Assembly (NCBI GenBank): GCA_963700495.1
Contig: CAVOXT010000001.1
Location: forward strand, 1,116,001-1,180,000
Direction of reading: 5' to 3'
DNA length: 64,000 nt
From: JACCTU01 sp963700495
GTDB taxonomy: Bacteria > Actinomycetota > Thermoleophilia > Gaiellales > Gaiellaceae
Shown here: positions 1 through 8,789 of the stretch, piece after piece
Layout: each line of letters starts with the position of its first letter
Position numbering within the stretch: position 1 is the first letter of the stretch
Translations under genes and position numbers: made by a program
Notes under the pieces: model-generated
The model's database searches: none
What the model was told of the DNA's origin: nothing
What the model saw: only the letters and a program-made list of their open reading frames with translations

Positions 1-476
1 ACCATCGCGCCGTAGCCGCCCGACGACTTGCCCTGGATGCCGCGGTGCCGGGCTTCGGCGAGCGTGCGGTAACGCCCGTCGACCCACGGGACGAGCTCGT
101 CGCAGAGGTAGGTGTGGTAGCGCCCGATCGCGGGCGAGTCGAGGAACTGCGAGCCGCCGAGCTTCGTCCAGGCGTCGACCCAGACGACGATCGCGGGCGG
201 CACGTCCCCGGATGCGAACACGTCGTCGCAGAGCTCCGGGAACGTCTTTGCGCCGAACGCCGGCCGGTTGCGCCACATGTCGAGCTGGCCGGTGTAGCCC
301 TGGATCACGTAGATCGACGGGTAGCGACGTTCCGGCTCGTCCTCGTAACCCGGCGGGAGGTAGACCCACAGGGGCCGCTCGTGCGGGTCGCCGAGCGGGT
401 TCCCGCGGAGCGCCTCGCTCGTGAAGACGTGCTCGTCGAAGCCTCCGGCCTGCGCGTAGCTCCAGGGCGCCGTCAT
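1..476 (-). CDS. Putative esterase, alpha/beta hydrolase (partial)
   Basis: This reads leftward from an ATG at 476 and runs off the left edge, so about 158 N-terminal residues are visible. It resembles the PF00756 esterase family: a YLPPGYE segment near residue 40, YVIQGYTG near 58, and a nucleophile-elbow-like GIQGKSSGGYGAM near the cut end, where the serine before GG would be the nucleophile. No signal peptide is seen, so it is probably cytoplasmic. The ATG overlaps the glyS stop by four bases (ATGA), suggesting translational coupling and co-transcription. The substrate cannot be inferred; the catalytic Asp and His would lie outside the window. Confidence 0.75.
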   Translation of the reverse strand, partial: MTAPWSYAQAGGFDEHVFTSEALRGNPLGDPHERPLWVYLPPGYEDEPERRYPSIYVIQGYTGQLDMWRNRPAFGAKTFPELCDDVFASGDVPPAIVVWVDAWTKLGGSQFLDSPAIGRYHTYLCDELVPWVDGRYRTLAEARHRGIQGKSSGGYGAM

Positions 477-1838
477 GCCTTCGGCGTCGTCCAGGGCCGG
501 CGAAGCGCGTCGGCGACGTAGGAGCGGACCTGCCCGAGCGCGAGCCGCTCCTGCGCGAGCGAGTCGCGGTCGCGGACCGTGACGGTGTCGTCCGCGAGCG
601 TCTGCTCGTCGATCGTGAACGCGAACGGCGTCCCGATCTCGTCCTGCCGCCGGTAGCGGCGGCCGATCGCGCCGTTGTCGTCGTACTCGACCATGAAGTC
701 CACGCGCAGCTCGTCGTAGAGCGCCCGCGCGCGGGAGACCATGTCCTCGCTCCTGCCGATCAGCGGCAGCACCGCCGCCTTCACCGGCGCGAGCTCGGGG
801 TGCAGGCGCAGCACCGTCCGCTCGCGCTCGCCGACGACCTCCTCGTCGTATGCATCGACGAGGAACGCAAGGAAGATCCGCTCGATGCTGACCGCAGGCT
901 CGATCACGTACGGCACGTACCGCTCGCCGCCTTCCGGGCCGACGTACTCGAGCTTCGTTCCCGAGTGCTCGGCGTGCGCGCGCAGGTCGAAGTCGCCGCG
1001 GTTCGCGACGCCCTCGAGCTCGGACCAGCCGATCGGGTACAGGTACTCGAGGTCGCTCGTCGCGCTCGAGTAGTGCGACAGCTCCTCGGCCGTGTGCTCG
1101 CGCACGCGGAGGTGGCTCTCGCGAAGCCCGTAGCGCCGGTACCACGACACGCGTTCGTCGACCCAGTAGCGGTACCACTGATCCGCATCCGCGGGCGGGA
1201 CGAAGAACTCCATCTCCATCTGCTCGAACTCGCGCATCCGGAAGAGGAAGTTGCCGGGCGTGATCTCGTTGCGGAAGGACTTGCCGCCGATGTTCGCGAT
1301 TCCGAACGGGGGCCGCCGGCGCGCGATCTGGAGCACGTTCTTGAAGTTGATGAAGATCCCCTGGGCCGTCTCCGGCCGGAGGTACACCTTCGACCCGGTT
1401 TCCTGCACCGGCCCGACCGTCGTCTCGAACATGAGGCTGAACTGCCGCGGCTCGGTCAGGTCGCACTCCGAGTACTCGCCCGGACGCTTGCTCGGCTTGA
1501 CGCCCGCACTGCGACTGGTCGAGCTGGTCGGCGCGGAAGCGCAGCTTGCACGTGCGGCAGTCGACGAGCGGGTCCGTGAACCCGGCGACGTGCCCCGAGG
1601 CCTCCCAGACGCGCGGGTGGAGGATGATCGCTGTGTCGAGAACGACCACGTCGTCGCGCTCCTGGACCATCGCCTCGAACCAGCGCGAGCGGATGTTGTT
1701 CTTCAGCAGGACTCCGTAGTGGCCGTAGTCGTAGCCCGAGCCGAGGCCGCCGTAGATCTCCGAGGAGGGAAAGACGAACCCGCGCCGCCGGCAGAGCGAC
1801 ACGATCTTGTCCATCGTCACGACCTCAGCGGCTGCCAT
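473..1838 (-). CDS. glyS: Glycyl-tRNA synthetase, with one frameshift
   Basis: Class II glycyl-tRNA synthetase of the single-chain homodimer type, which charges tRNA-Gly in the cytoplasm. From the ATG at 1838 the first ~110 codons read MDKIVSLCRRRGFVFPSSEI, then a Zn-type CRTC segment. The frame then breaks near 1500-1515 and conserved sequence resumes as DLTEPRQFSLMFETTVGPV, continuing through RPETAQGIFINFKN to the stop at 473. Neither frame alone is a complete enzyme, and the gene is essential, so the indel is most likely a sequencing error. A shorter product starting at 1430-1432 would lack the N-terminal catalytic segments. The gene is followed by the esterase with a 4-bp overlap. Confidence 0.92.
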
Positions 1839-1868
1839 GGAGCGGAACCCTAGCTCCGGCTCAGGGAC

Positions 1869-1897
1869 GGGAGGGCGGCCGATTCGACCGCCCTCCC
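1869..1897. terminator. Perfect 10-bp GC-rich hairpin
   Basis: GGGAGGGCGG at 1869-1878 is perfectly complementary to CCGCCCTCCC at 1888-1897, with a 9-nt loop. It lies between the histidine kinase stop (1974) and the glyS start (1838), so on the minus strand it is well placed to end the two-component operon transcript. There is no U-tract, so it may instead be a leader hairpin of glyS. Confidence 0.5.
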
Positions 1898-1922
1898 TCC
1901 ATGCAGCGACGAGGAGGAGTGG

Positions 1923-1941
1923 TGAGTCGACTCATAGTCAA
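1923..1941 (-). promoter_or_regulatory. Palindrome next to a possible -35 for glyS
   Basis: A perfect 12-bp palindrome, TGAGTCGACTCA, lies at 1923-1934. On the minus strand it directly follows TTGACT (1941-1936), a good -35 match. No convincing -10 is found at the right distance, so this is a suggestive operator/promoter arrangement rather than a firm one. Confidence 0.25.
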
Positions 1942-1973
1942 GCGCGCTTACCTGAGAGTTACGTTAGGACGGC

Positions 1974-3287
1974 CTAGGAGGTCGTTGAGAGCCGCATCCG
2001 GAACCGTGCGCCGCCGTCCGGAGCATTCTCGGCGCTGACCGAGCCGCCGTGCTCCAGCACGACCTGGCGCACGATCGCCAGGCCGAGGCCCGAGCCCGGG
2101 ACGCCGCGTGCCGAGGGCGCCCGGTAGAAGCGGTCGAACACGCGCGGCAGGTCGTCCGGGGCGATCCCTGGGCCGTGGTCGCGGACGCGGAGCTCGCCTC
2201 CGCCGAGTTCGACCTCGACCTGTCCGTCGGGCGGGCTCCACTTGACGGCGTTGTCGAGCAGGTTCGAGACGGCCCGTTCGAGACGGCTCGGGACGCCCTG
2301 AACGGTCGTCGGCTCGAGCCGGGCGTCGAACTGGACGCCGTTGGAGCTCCGCCGGGCGCGCTCGAGCGCGCTCTCCACGACCTCGTCGAGCTGGACCTCG
2401 ACCGGTACCGCGCGCTCCGTCCGCGTGAGGTCGAGCAGGTCGGCGAGTAGCTCGCTGAGCTCCTCGGCCTGCGAGCGGATCTCGCCGAGCATCCGGGTGC
2501 GCTCCTCCGGCGTGACGTTGGTGTGCTGGAGCACCTCGACGTTCGTGCGCAGGCTCGTCAGCGGCGTCCGGAGCTCGTGCGAGGCGTCCGCGACGAACTG
2601 GGTCTGCGCACGGAGCGAGCCGTCCAGGGCGTCCAGCATCGAGTTGAAGCTCGCGGCAAGCCGACCGAGCTCGTCGCGGCCCGGAGCCGCGATCCGCTGG
2701 GACAGGTCACGCGTCGCGGTGACGCGCTCAGCGGTCTCGGTCAGGCGCCTGACGGGTGAGACCGCGGTGCGGGAGATGAGCAGGCCGAGCAGCGCGGCGA
2801 GCACGATCCCGCCCACGGCGATCGCCGTCAGGTACCCGGCGAGCCGGTCGAGCGTCTTGTCCACCTCGTCGAGCGGGCGGGCGATCTGCACGGCGATTCC
2901 CGGCGCGTAGCGCAGCGTCAGGATCCGCAGGTGCGTCCCGGCGACGGTTGCGTCCTCGAAGAACGGCTCACGCGAGCCGCCCGCGACCTCCCGTGCACCG
3001 GCCGACGGCAGCGGGATCTTGGCGTCGGGGTTGCGGATGACGTCTCCGCGGCTCGTGACGAGCTGTGCGTAGCCCCCGGCTCCGCCGAACAGCGGCGGGG
3101 CCAGCCCGAACCCGGTCAGCGGGCCTTCCTCCGGCACCTGGACGAACCGCGCACGCGCGCGGAGCGCGCTGTCGATCGAGTCCCGCAGCTGCGCCCGGAC
3201 GACCGTGTACGACGCGAGGGAGGCGACCGCGATTGCGGCGGCGACCGCGACGGCCGACGCCAGGGCCAGACGTGTGCGGAAAGTCAC
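1974..3287 (-). CDS. MprB-like sensor histidine kinase
   Basis: Membrane-bound sensor kinase of about 437 residues. The GTG at 3287 overlaps the regulator stop (GTGA). An N-terminal membrane helix is followed by an extracytoplasmic region of about 110 residues, a second helix (AVGGIVLAALLGLLIS), a HAMP segment, a HisKA domain with FVADASHELRTPLTSL (His is the phospho-acceptor), and an ATPase domain with the N box (NLLDNAVKW) and G boxes (DHGPGIAP, GSGLGLAIV). This architecture and the pairing with an OmpR-type regulator beside an HtrA protease match the mycobacterial MprAB envelope-stress system. The orthology is inferred from layout and motifs. Confidence 0.9.
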   Translation of the reverse strand: MTFRTRLALASAVAVAAAIAVASLASYTVVRAQLRDSIDSALRARARFVQVPEEGPLTGFGLAPPLFGGAGGYAQLVTSRGDVIRNPDAKIPLPSAGAREVAGGSREPFFEDATVAGTHLRILTLRYAPGIAVQIARPLDEVDKTLDRLAGYLTAIAVGGIVLAALLGLLISRTAVSPVRRLTETAERVTATRDLSQRIAAPGRDELGRLAASFNSMLDALDGSLRAQTQFVADASHELRTPLTSLRTNVEVLQHTNVTPEERTRMLGEIRSQAEELSELLADLLDLTRTERAVPVEVQLDEVVESALERARRSSNGVQFDARLEPTTVQGVPSRLERAVSNLLDNAVKWSPPDGQVEVELGGGELRVRDHGPGIAPDDLPRVFDRFYRAPSARGVPGSGLGLAIVRQVVLEHGGSVSAENAPDGGARFRMRLSTTS

Positions 3288-3955
3288 TGCTCTCGGAGAA
3301 CGTAACCGACGCCGCGCACGGTGTGAATCAGGCGGGGCTCGTCCTCTGCCTCCAGCTTCCGGCGCAGATAGCTGACGTAGACCTCGAGCGCGTTCGAGCG
3401 CGGGCCGAAGTCGTAGTCCCACACGCGGTCGAAGATGACGGCGCGCGTGAGCACCTGGCGCGGGTTGCGGAGGAACAGCTCGAGCAGGAGGAACTCGGTG
3501 CGGGTCAGCTCGATCCGGCGTTCGCCTCGGCGCACCTCCCGCGTGCCGGTGTCCATGGTGAGGTCCGCAAAGCGCAGGGCACCCGTCTCGGTGCCGCCCG
3601 CCCGCCGAAGGAGCGCGCGCAGCCGCGCGTGCAGCTCCTCGAGCGCGAACGGCTTGACGAGGTAGTCGTCCGCGCCGGCGTCGAGCCCGGCCACGCGGTC
3701 GCCGACTGCGTCGCGCGCGGTCAGCATCAGGACCGGCGTCCGGTCGTCGGCGGCGCGGAGGCGACGGCAGACCTCCAGGCCGTCCACGTTCGGCATCAGG
3801 ATGTCGAGCACCACGGCGTCGGGAGACTGGACCGAGAGCAGGTGGAGCGCCTCGGCGCCGTCCGAGGCGAGCTCGACGTCGTAGCCCTCCAGCCGGAGGG
3901 CGCGCTCGAGCGCCGTACGGACCGCGGGTTCGTCGTCGACGACGAGGACGCGCAT
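3284..3955 (-). CDS. MprA-like OmpR-family response regulator
   Basis: Response regulator of 223 residues. The receiver domain (1-115) has the acidic pair VDDE, the phospho-acceptor aspartate in VVLDILMP, a Thr in MLTAR and the conserved Lys in DYLVKPF. The C-terminal winged helix (about 125-223) has the OmpR/PhoB pattern, including LTRTEFLLLELF and HTVRGVGYVLR. It would be phosphorylated by the downstream kinase and bind tandem half-sites. The divergent htrA-like gene is its most obvious target, and two 8-3-8 direct repeats lie in the shared intergenic region. The ATG at 3955 is the natural start. Confidence 0.92.
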   Translation of the reverse strand: MRVLVVDDEPAVRTALERALRLEGYDVELASDGAEALHLLSVQSPDAVVLDILMPNVDGLEVCRRLRAADDRTPVLMLTARDAVGDRVAGLDAGADDYLVKPFALEELHARLRALLRRAGGTETGALRFADLTMDTGTREVRRGERRIELTRTEFLLLELFLRNPRQVLTRAVIFDRVWDYDFGPRSNALEVYVSYLRRKLEAEDEPRLIHTVRGVGYVLREQ

Positions 3956-3976
3956 GCAGGAAGTGTGGCCGCGGAA

Positions 3977-3995
3977 GCTGAGCGTGGGCTGAGAG
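3977..3995. promoter_or_regulatory. Direct repeat resembling an MprA box (mprAB side)
   Basis: GCTGAGCG and GCTGAGAG are two 8-bp half-sites separated by 3 bp, an 11-bp period as expected for OmpR-family binding. The site is 22 bp upstream of the response-regulator ATG, so it could mediate autoregulation. Read on the minus strand the half-sites contain CTCAG, like the second site at 4027-4045. Confidence 0.5.
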
Positions 3996-4026
3996 CGGGC
4001 TTCGTGCTTAACGTGGGCGCAACGGC

Positions 4027-4045
4027 GCTCTCAGCGGCGTCTCAG
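4027..4045. promoter_or_regulatory. Direct repeat resembling an MprA box (htrA side)
   Basis: GCTCTCAG-CGG-CGTCTCAG gives two half-sites sharing TCTCAG with a 3-bp gap, the 8-3-8 pattern described for MprA boxes. It is about 45 bp upstream of the htrA ATG and in the opposite orientation to the site at 3977-3995. Confidence 0.5.
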
Positions 4046-4090
4046 GCCGGGCGGCTCTGATGGTGGTGTTCACTGAGACCAGGAGGCTCG

Positions 4091-5155
4091 ATGTTCCGAA
4101 AGTTTCTCATCTACTTCCTGACTCTGGCCTCCGCTGCCGCGCTCGGCGCCGGCGTGGGGATCGGGGTCTGGGAGGCGACCGGCTCCGACAACGCCGACGC
4201 GACGTCGGAACAGACAACAACGGTCCAGCCCGTCGCCTCGAGCGGCGACCATTCGGTCAACGCGATCTACGAATCGGCCAAGGACGGCGTCGTCCAGGTC
4301 AGCACGCGCACGTCGTCGCAGGACACACCCTTCGGCCAGCAGGGCGGGGGCGGCGCGACCGGCAGCGGGTTCGTGATCGACGACAAGGGTCACGTGGTGA
4401 CGAACCAGCATGTGGTCGACGGGGCCGAGAGCGTCACGGTGCGCTTCGCAGACGGCGACGAGGTTGCCGCGCGCGTGGTCGGCGCCGACGCGTCGGCCGA
4501 CGTGGCCGTGCTCGAGCTCGAAAACGTGCCGAGCGATCTGCACCCGCTGCAGCTCGGCTCGTCCGAGACCCTGAAGATCGGCGACCTCGTGGTCGCGATC
4601 GGCAGCCCGTTCGGGCTCCAGGGCACCGTCACCACCGGCATCGTCAGCGCGCTTCACCGCGAGCTCACCGCACCCGACGGCTTCACGATCGACGGCGCGA
4701 TCCAGACGGATGCCGCGATCAACCCGGGCAACAGCGGCGGTCCGCTGCTCGACGACAACGGCCGCGTGGTCGGGATCAACTCGCAGATCGCGTCCGAGTC
4801 GGGCGGCAACGACGGCATCGGCTACGCAGTGCCGATCGAGTCGGCCCGCAAGGTCGCCGACGCGCTGATCGCCGGCAAGACGATCGAGCACGCGTTCCTC
4901 GGCGTCCGCCTCGGGGAGAGCGACTCCGGCGGCGCAAGCGTCGTCGAGGTCACGTCCGGCAGCCCGGCCGACGAGGCCGGCCTCCAGCAGGGCGACGTGA
5001 TCGTGAAGATCGCCGGCGAGGACGTGCAGTCCGGCGACGACGTCCGCCGCGCGGTCGCCGCGCACCAGCCCGGCGACGAGGTGCAGCTGACCGTCCGCCG
5101 CAACGGCGAGACGCAGCAGCTCACCGTCAAGCTCGGGACGCGTCCCACCGACTAG
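4091..5155 (+). CDS. HtrA/PepD-type serine protease with PDZ domain
   Basis: Membrane-anchored extracytoplasmic protease of 354 residues for envelope protein quality control. Residues 8-28 form one membrane segment, followed by a Thr/Ser/Gln-rich linker and a trypsin-like domain with the full triad: His107 (TNQHVVDGA), Asp137 (SADVAVLEL) and Ser215 (NPGNSGGPL). A PDZ domain covers about 262-345. The preceding AGGAGG-like site (accaggaggctcgATG) supports the start. It is divergent from an MprAB-like pair; in mycobacteria MprAB controls the orthologous pepD, so the same circuit is likely here. The gene ends about 18 bp before the PPDK regulator. Confidence 0.93.
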   Translation: MFRKFLIYFLTLASAAALGAGVGIGVWEATGSDNADATSEQTTTVQPVASSGDHSVNAIYESAKDGVVQVSTRTSSQDTPFGQQGGGGATGSGFVIDDKGHVVTNQHVVDGAESVTVRFADGDEVAARVVGADASADVAVLELENVPSDLHPLQLGSSETLKIGDLVVAIGSPFGLQGTVTTGIVSALHRELTAPDGFTIDGAIQTDAAINPGNSGGPLLDDNGRVVGINSQIASESGGNDGIGYAVPIESARKVADALIAGKTIEHAFLGVRLGESDSGGASVVEVTSGSPADEAGLQQGDVIVKIAGEDVQSGDDVRRAVAAHQPGDEVQLTVRRNGETQQLTVKLGTRPTD

Positions 5156-5173
5156 CTCGGTCACAATGGCCGC

Positions 5174-6004
5174 GTGGCCGTCACGCCCGTCGAGCTCCAC
5201 ATCGTGTCGGACTCCACGGGGGAGACGGCCACGCGGATCGTGCACGCGCTCGAGGCGCAGTTCCCCGACCAGCCGTTCGAGGAGATCCGCCACCCTCGCG
5301 TCGAGACGGTCGACGATCTCGAGCTTGCGGTTCGCCGCGCACGCGGCCGGCCGGCGGTCATCTTCTACACGGTCGTCAAGCCGGAGCTGCGCGACGCGAT
5401 GCGGCGCGCGTGCCGACGTGCGCGCGTCCACTACTGCGACCTGCTCGGCCAGCCGATCGACGCAGTGTCGCGCGTTGCCGGCGTCGTGCCACAGGGGCTC
5501 GCCGGCGCGCGGGCTCCGCTCGACGCGGGCTACTTCCGCCGGATCGAGGCGATCGAGTTCGCGGTCAGGTACGACGACGGGATGGGCGGGGGTCTCGACG
5601 AGGCCGACGTCGTCCTCGTCGGCGTCTCGCGGACCTCGAAGACGCCGCTCTCGATGTACCTCGGGAACATGGGGTACAAGACCGCGAACGTGCCGATCGT
5701 GGCCGGGATCGAGCCGCCCGAGGAGCTCTTCGCGATCAATCCCGTGAAGGTCGTGGGCCTGACGATCGACGCAAACCGCCTGGCTGAGATCCGGCACCTG
5801 CGGTCGCGGAACTTCGGCGGCACGGCGCGGCAGTACTCCGAGCTCGTGAAGATCTACGAAGAGCTCTCGCAGGCCAAGGAGGTGCACCGGCGGCTCGGCT
5901 GCCCGGTGCTCGACGTCTCGGAGCTCTCGATCGAGGAGACCGCGCAGCGCGTGATCCGCACTCTCGAGCAGCGCCGCGACGAGTCGGAGACGGTTACGAC
6001 GTGA
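5174..6004 (+). CDS. PPDK/PEP-synthase regulatory protein (DUF299 kinase-phosphorylase)
   Basis: Bifunctional ADP-dependent kinase and Pi-dependent pyrophosphorylase that switches pyruvate phosphate dikinase off and on through a Thr next to its catalytic His. The 276-residue length and the motifs VSDSTGETA (N-terminus), the P-loop-like GVSRTSKTPLS (about 150-160) and ARQYSELVKIYEEL fit the family throughout. The start is GTG at 5174. Its partner PPDK is the next large gene, separated only by a small membrane protein with which it overlaps by four bases (GTGA), so the three probably form one operon. Confidence 0.93.
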   Translation: MAVTPVELHIVSDSTGETATRIVHALEAQFPDQPFEEIRHPRVETVDDLELAVRRARGRPAVIFYTVVKPELRDAMRRACRRARVHYCDLLGQPIDAVSRVAGVVPQGLAGARAPLDAGYFRRIEAIEFAVRYDDGMGGGLDEADVVLVGVSRTSKTPLSMYLGNMGYKTANVPIVAGIEPPEELFAINPVKVVGLTIDANRLAEIRHLRSRNFGGTARQYSELVKIYEELSQAKEVHRRLGCPVLDVSELSIEETAQRVIRTLEQRRDESETVTT

Positions 6005-6162
6005 AGCGGGATCTGAGCGAGAAGGGGTGGGTGCCGCTTCGCTACTGGGCGCTCTGGTGGTCCGCGCTTGCGCTCGCGGTCGTCCTCTTCTACATCGTGT
6101 TGACGCCGATCTGGATCGGGATCAGGGTCGCCGGATGGGTTGCTTCACGGCGCGGAACCTGA
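6001..6162 (+). CDS. Small membrane protein (53 aa) between regulator and PPDK
   Basis: A GTG at 6001 overlaps the regulator's stop. The 53-residue product has a charged start (KRDLSEKG), an aromatic-rich helix (YWALWWSALALAVVLFYIV) long enough to cross the membrane, a second short hydrophobic stretch (TPIWIGIRVAGWV) and a basic C-terminus, ending in TGA at 6160-6162. I do not recognise a family. The stop-start overlap and the position inside a regulator-enzyme pair argue that it is real. Its role is unknown; membrane tethering of the switch would be speculation. Confidence 0.6.
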   Translation: MKRDLSEKGWVPLRYWALWWSALALAVVLFYIVLTPIWIGIRVAGWVASRRGT

Positions 6163-6194
6163 CGAGGTTCCCCGTATGGAAGTATTCACGCCCG

Positions 6195-8789
6195 GTGGGA
6201 AGCTTCGTCTACTCCTTCGATGAGCCCGCGCCGGGTGGCCGCGAGCTGCTCGGAGGCAAAGGTGTCGGCCTCGCCGAGATGACCCAGCTCGGGATCCCGG
6301 TCCCCGGCGGCTTCACGATCACGACGGACGCATGCCGCGCGTACATGGCCGAAGGGGACGTTCCGGCAGGGGTCGACGAGGAGGTGGCCGCTCAGGTCGC
6401 CAGGCTCGAGGAGCGCACCGGCAAGCGCTTCGGCGACACCGACGACCCCCTGCTCGTCTCGATCCGTTCGGGCGCCGCGATCTCGATGCCGGGGATGATG
6501 GACACGATCCTCAACCTGGGTCTGAACGACGTCGCCGTCGAGGGTCTTGCGCGCACGACAGGCAACCCCCGCTTCGCACGTGACTCGTACCGCCGGTTGA
6601 TTCAGATGTACGGCGAGGTGGTCGACGGAATCGACGGCAACCGCTTCGAGCTGGCGCTCGCCGATCTCAAGACGAAGCGGGGTGTGGCGCACGACACGGA
6701 TCTGACCGGCGACGACCTCGCCGAGCTGGTCCGGTCGTTCAAGCGCATCTACCGGGACGGCACCGCCGGCGAGTTCCCCGAGGACGCCAGAGAGCAGCTG
6801 CGGCGGGCGATTCGCGCGGTCTTCGACTCCTGGGGCACGCCCCGCGCCCAGGTGTACCGCCACGCACACGGGATCCCGGACGATCTCGGCACCGCCGTCA
6901 ACGTCGTCCAGATGGTCTTCGGCAACAAGGGCGAAGACTGCGGCACGGGCGTCTGCTTCACCCGCGACCCGTCGACCGGCGAGCAGGGGGTGTACGGCGA
7001 GTTCCTCGCGAACGCGCAGGGCGAGGACGTCGTGGCGGGCATCCGCACACCAGAGCCCCTTCAGGCGATGCAGTCGCGCTTCCCCGAGGCGTACGAGCAG
7101 CTGCTCGACACGATGCACCGGCTGGAGGAGCACTACCGCGACATGCAGGACATCGAGTTCACGGTCGAGGAGGGCCGGCTGTTCCTGCTGCAGACCCGTT
7201 CGGCGAAGCGCACTGCGGCCGCAGCGCTGAAGTCCGCCGTCGAGATGGTCGAGGAGGGCCTGATCGAGCGCGACGACGCGGTCGTCCGGATCGACCCCGC
7301 GCAGCTCGACCAGCTGCTCCATCCGATGCTCGACCCCGACGCGAGCTACGACGTCGCGGCGACCGGGCTCAACGCCAGCCCCGGCGCCGCGAGCGGAAAG
7401 ATCGTCTTCGACGCCGACACGGCCGCGGAGCGCGGCGAGCACGAATCCGTGATCCTCGTGCGCTGGGAGACGACGCCGGACGACATCCACGGGATGATCG
7501 CCGCGAAGGGGATCTTGACCGTCCACGGAGGCATGACCTCCCATGCCGCGGTCGTCGCGCGAGGGATGGGCAAGCCCTGCGTCGCGGGCTGCGAGGCGCT
7601 CTCGATCGACCTGAAGGCGCGGACGGCCCGTGTCGGGGACGTCCTATTGCGCGAGGGCGACGAGCTCACGCTCGACGGCGGCACCGGGCGCGTGATCGTC
7701 GGCCCCGTTCGGCTCGTCCCGCCGCTGATCAACGAGGACTTCCAGACGGTGCTCTCGTGGGCCGACGACATTCGGCGGCTGAAGGTGCGCGCGAACGCCG
7801 ACACGCCGGAGGACGCGGTGCGCGCCCGAGAGTTCGGGGCCCAGGGGATCGGGCTCTGCCGCACCGAGCACATGTTCTTCGGCGAAGAGCGCCTCCCCGT
7901 GGTGCAGGAGATGATCCTGGCACGCGACGAGCAGGGCCGCCGCCTCGCGCTCGACCGCCTGCTCCCGATGCAGCAATCCGACTTCGAGGGCATCTTCGAG
8001 GCGATGGCGGGGCTGCCCGTCACGATCCGCCTGCTCGACCCGCCGCTGCACGAGTTCCTTCCGTCGCTCGACGAGGCGGAGGACGAGGCGATGCGTACGC
8101 GCATCAAGCAACTGCAGGAAGCGAACCCGATGCTCGGCACACGCGGGTGCAGGCTCGGGCTCCAGTGGCCGGAGATCTACGAGATGCAGGTGCGCGCGAT
8201 CGTGCGGGCCGCACGCGCCGTGCAGGAACGCACGGGCGACGCGCCGCTCGTCGAGATCATGCACCCGCTCGTCGGCTTCGCCGAAGAGCTGCGCCGCCTG
8301 CGCGAGCTGACGGTTGCGGTCGCCTCGGAGGAGAACGACGTCGAGTACCTCTGCGGCACGATGATCGAGCTCCCGCGCGCATGCGTTCGCGCCGACGAGA
8401 TCGCCGAGCACGCGGACTTCTTCTCGTTCGGCACGAACGACCTGACCCAGACCGCGCTCGGCTTCTCCCGCGACGATGCGGAGGGCAAGTTCCTGACGAC
8501 CTACCTCGCGGACGGCGTGCTGAAGGAGAACCCGTTCGAGATGCTCGATCAGAGGGGCGTCGGCGACCTGATGCGGATCGCCGTCGAGCGCGGCCGCGCG
8601 ACCAAGGAAGACCTGAAGATGGGAATCTGCGGCGAGCACGGCGGCGAGCCCTCGTCGGTCGCGTTCTGCCACACGCTCGGGCTCGACTACGTCTCGTGCT
8701 CGCCGTTCCGCGTCCCGCTCGCCCGGCTCGCCGCGGCTCAGGCCGTGCTGGCCGAGCAGGGTGCCGCGTACGTCGCCGCCGGCGGCTGA
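6195..8789 (+). CDS. ppdK: Pyruvate, phosphate dikinase
   Basis: Catalyses the reversible conversion of pyruvate, ATP and Pi to PEP, AMP and PPi. The ~864-residue protein begins with the nucleotide-binding domain (GGKGVGLAEMTQLGIPVPGG), then the swivelling domain with the phospho-His motif GGMTSHAAVVARGMG near residue 445, where the neighbouring Thr is the regulatory site, then the PEP/pyruvate TIM barrel ending with FGTNDLTQTALGFSRDD and MGICGEHGGEPSS. The GTG at 6195 matches the usual N-terminus; upstream in-frame codons overlap the small membrane gene. The downstream NTF2-like gene overlaps by ATG/TGA at 8787-8791. Confidence 0.95.
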   Translation: MGSFVYSFDEPAPGGRELLGGKGVGLAEMTQLGIPVPGGFTITTDACRAYMAEGDVPAGVDEEVAAQVARLEERTGKRFGDTDDPLLVSIRSGAAISMPGMMDTILNLGLNDVAVEGLARTTGNPRFARDSYRRLIQMYGEVVDGIDGNRFELALADLKTKRGVAHDTDLTGDDLAELVRSFKRIYRDGTAGEFPEDAREQLRRAIRAVFDSWGTPRAQVYRHAHGIPDDLGTAVNVVQMVFGNKGEDCGTGVCFTRDPSTGEQGVYGEFLANAQGEDVVAGIRTPEPLQAMQSRFPEAYEQLLDTMHRLEEHYRDMQDIEFTVEEGRLFLLQTRSAKRTAAAALKSAVEMVEEGLIERDDAVVRIDPAQLDQLLHPMLDPDASYDVAATGLNASPGAASGKIVFDADTAAERGEHESVILVRWETTPDDIHGMIAAKGILTVHGGMTSHAAVVARGMGKPCVAGCEALSIDLKARTARVGDVLLREGDELTLDGGTGRVIVGPVRLVPPLINEDFQTVLSWADDIRRLKVRANADTPEDAVRAREFGAQGIGLCRTEHMFFGEERLPVVQEMILARDEQGRRLALDRLLPMQQSDFEGIFEAMAGLPVTIRLLDPPLHEFLPSLDEAEDEAMRTRIKQLQEANPMLGTRGCRLGLQWPEIYEMQVRAIVRAARAVQERTGDAPLVEIMHPLVGFAEELRRLRELTVAVASEENDVEYLCGTMIELPRACVRADEIAEHADFFSFGTNDLTQTALGFSRDDAEGKFLTTYLADGVLKENPFEMLDQRGVGDLMRIAVERGRATKEDLKMGICGEHGGEPSSVAFCHTLGLDYVSCSPFRVPLARLAAAQAVLAEQGAAYVAAGG

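Noticed and set aside
1913..1941. Complete glyS promoter with TTGACT as -35
   Set aside because: No acceptable -10 lies at 16-18 bp; only the -35-like element and palindrome are reported, at low confidence.
4060..5887. Long open frames overlapping htrA and the PPDK regulator on both strands
   Set aside because: They have Arg/Asp-biased composition typical of shadow frames in high-GC DNA; the htrA and regulator frames carry complete motifs.
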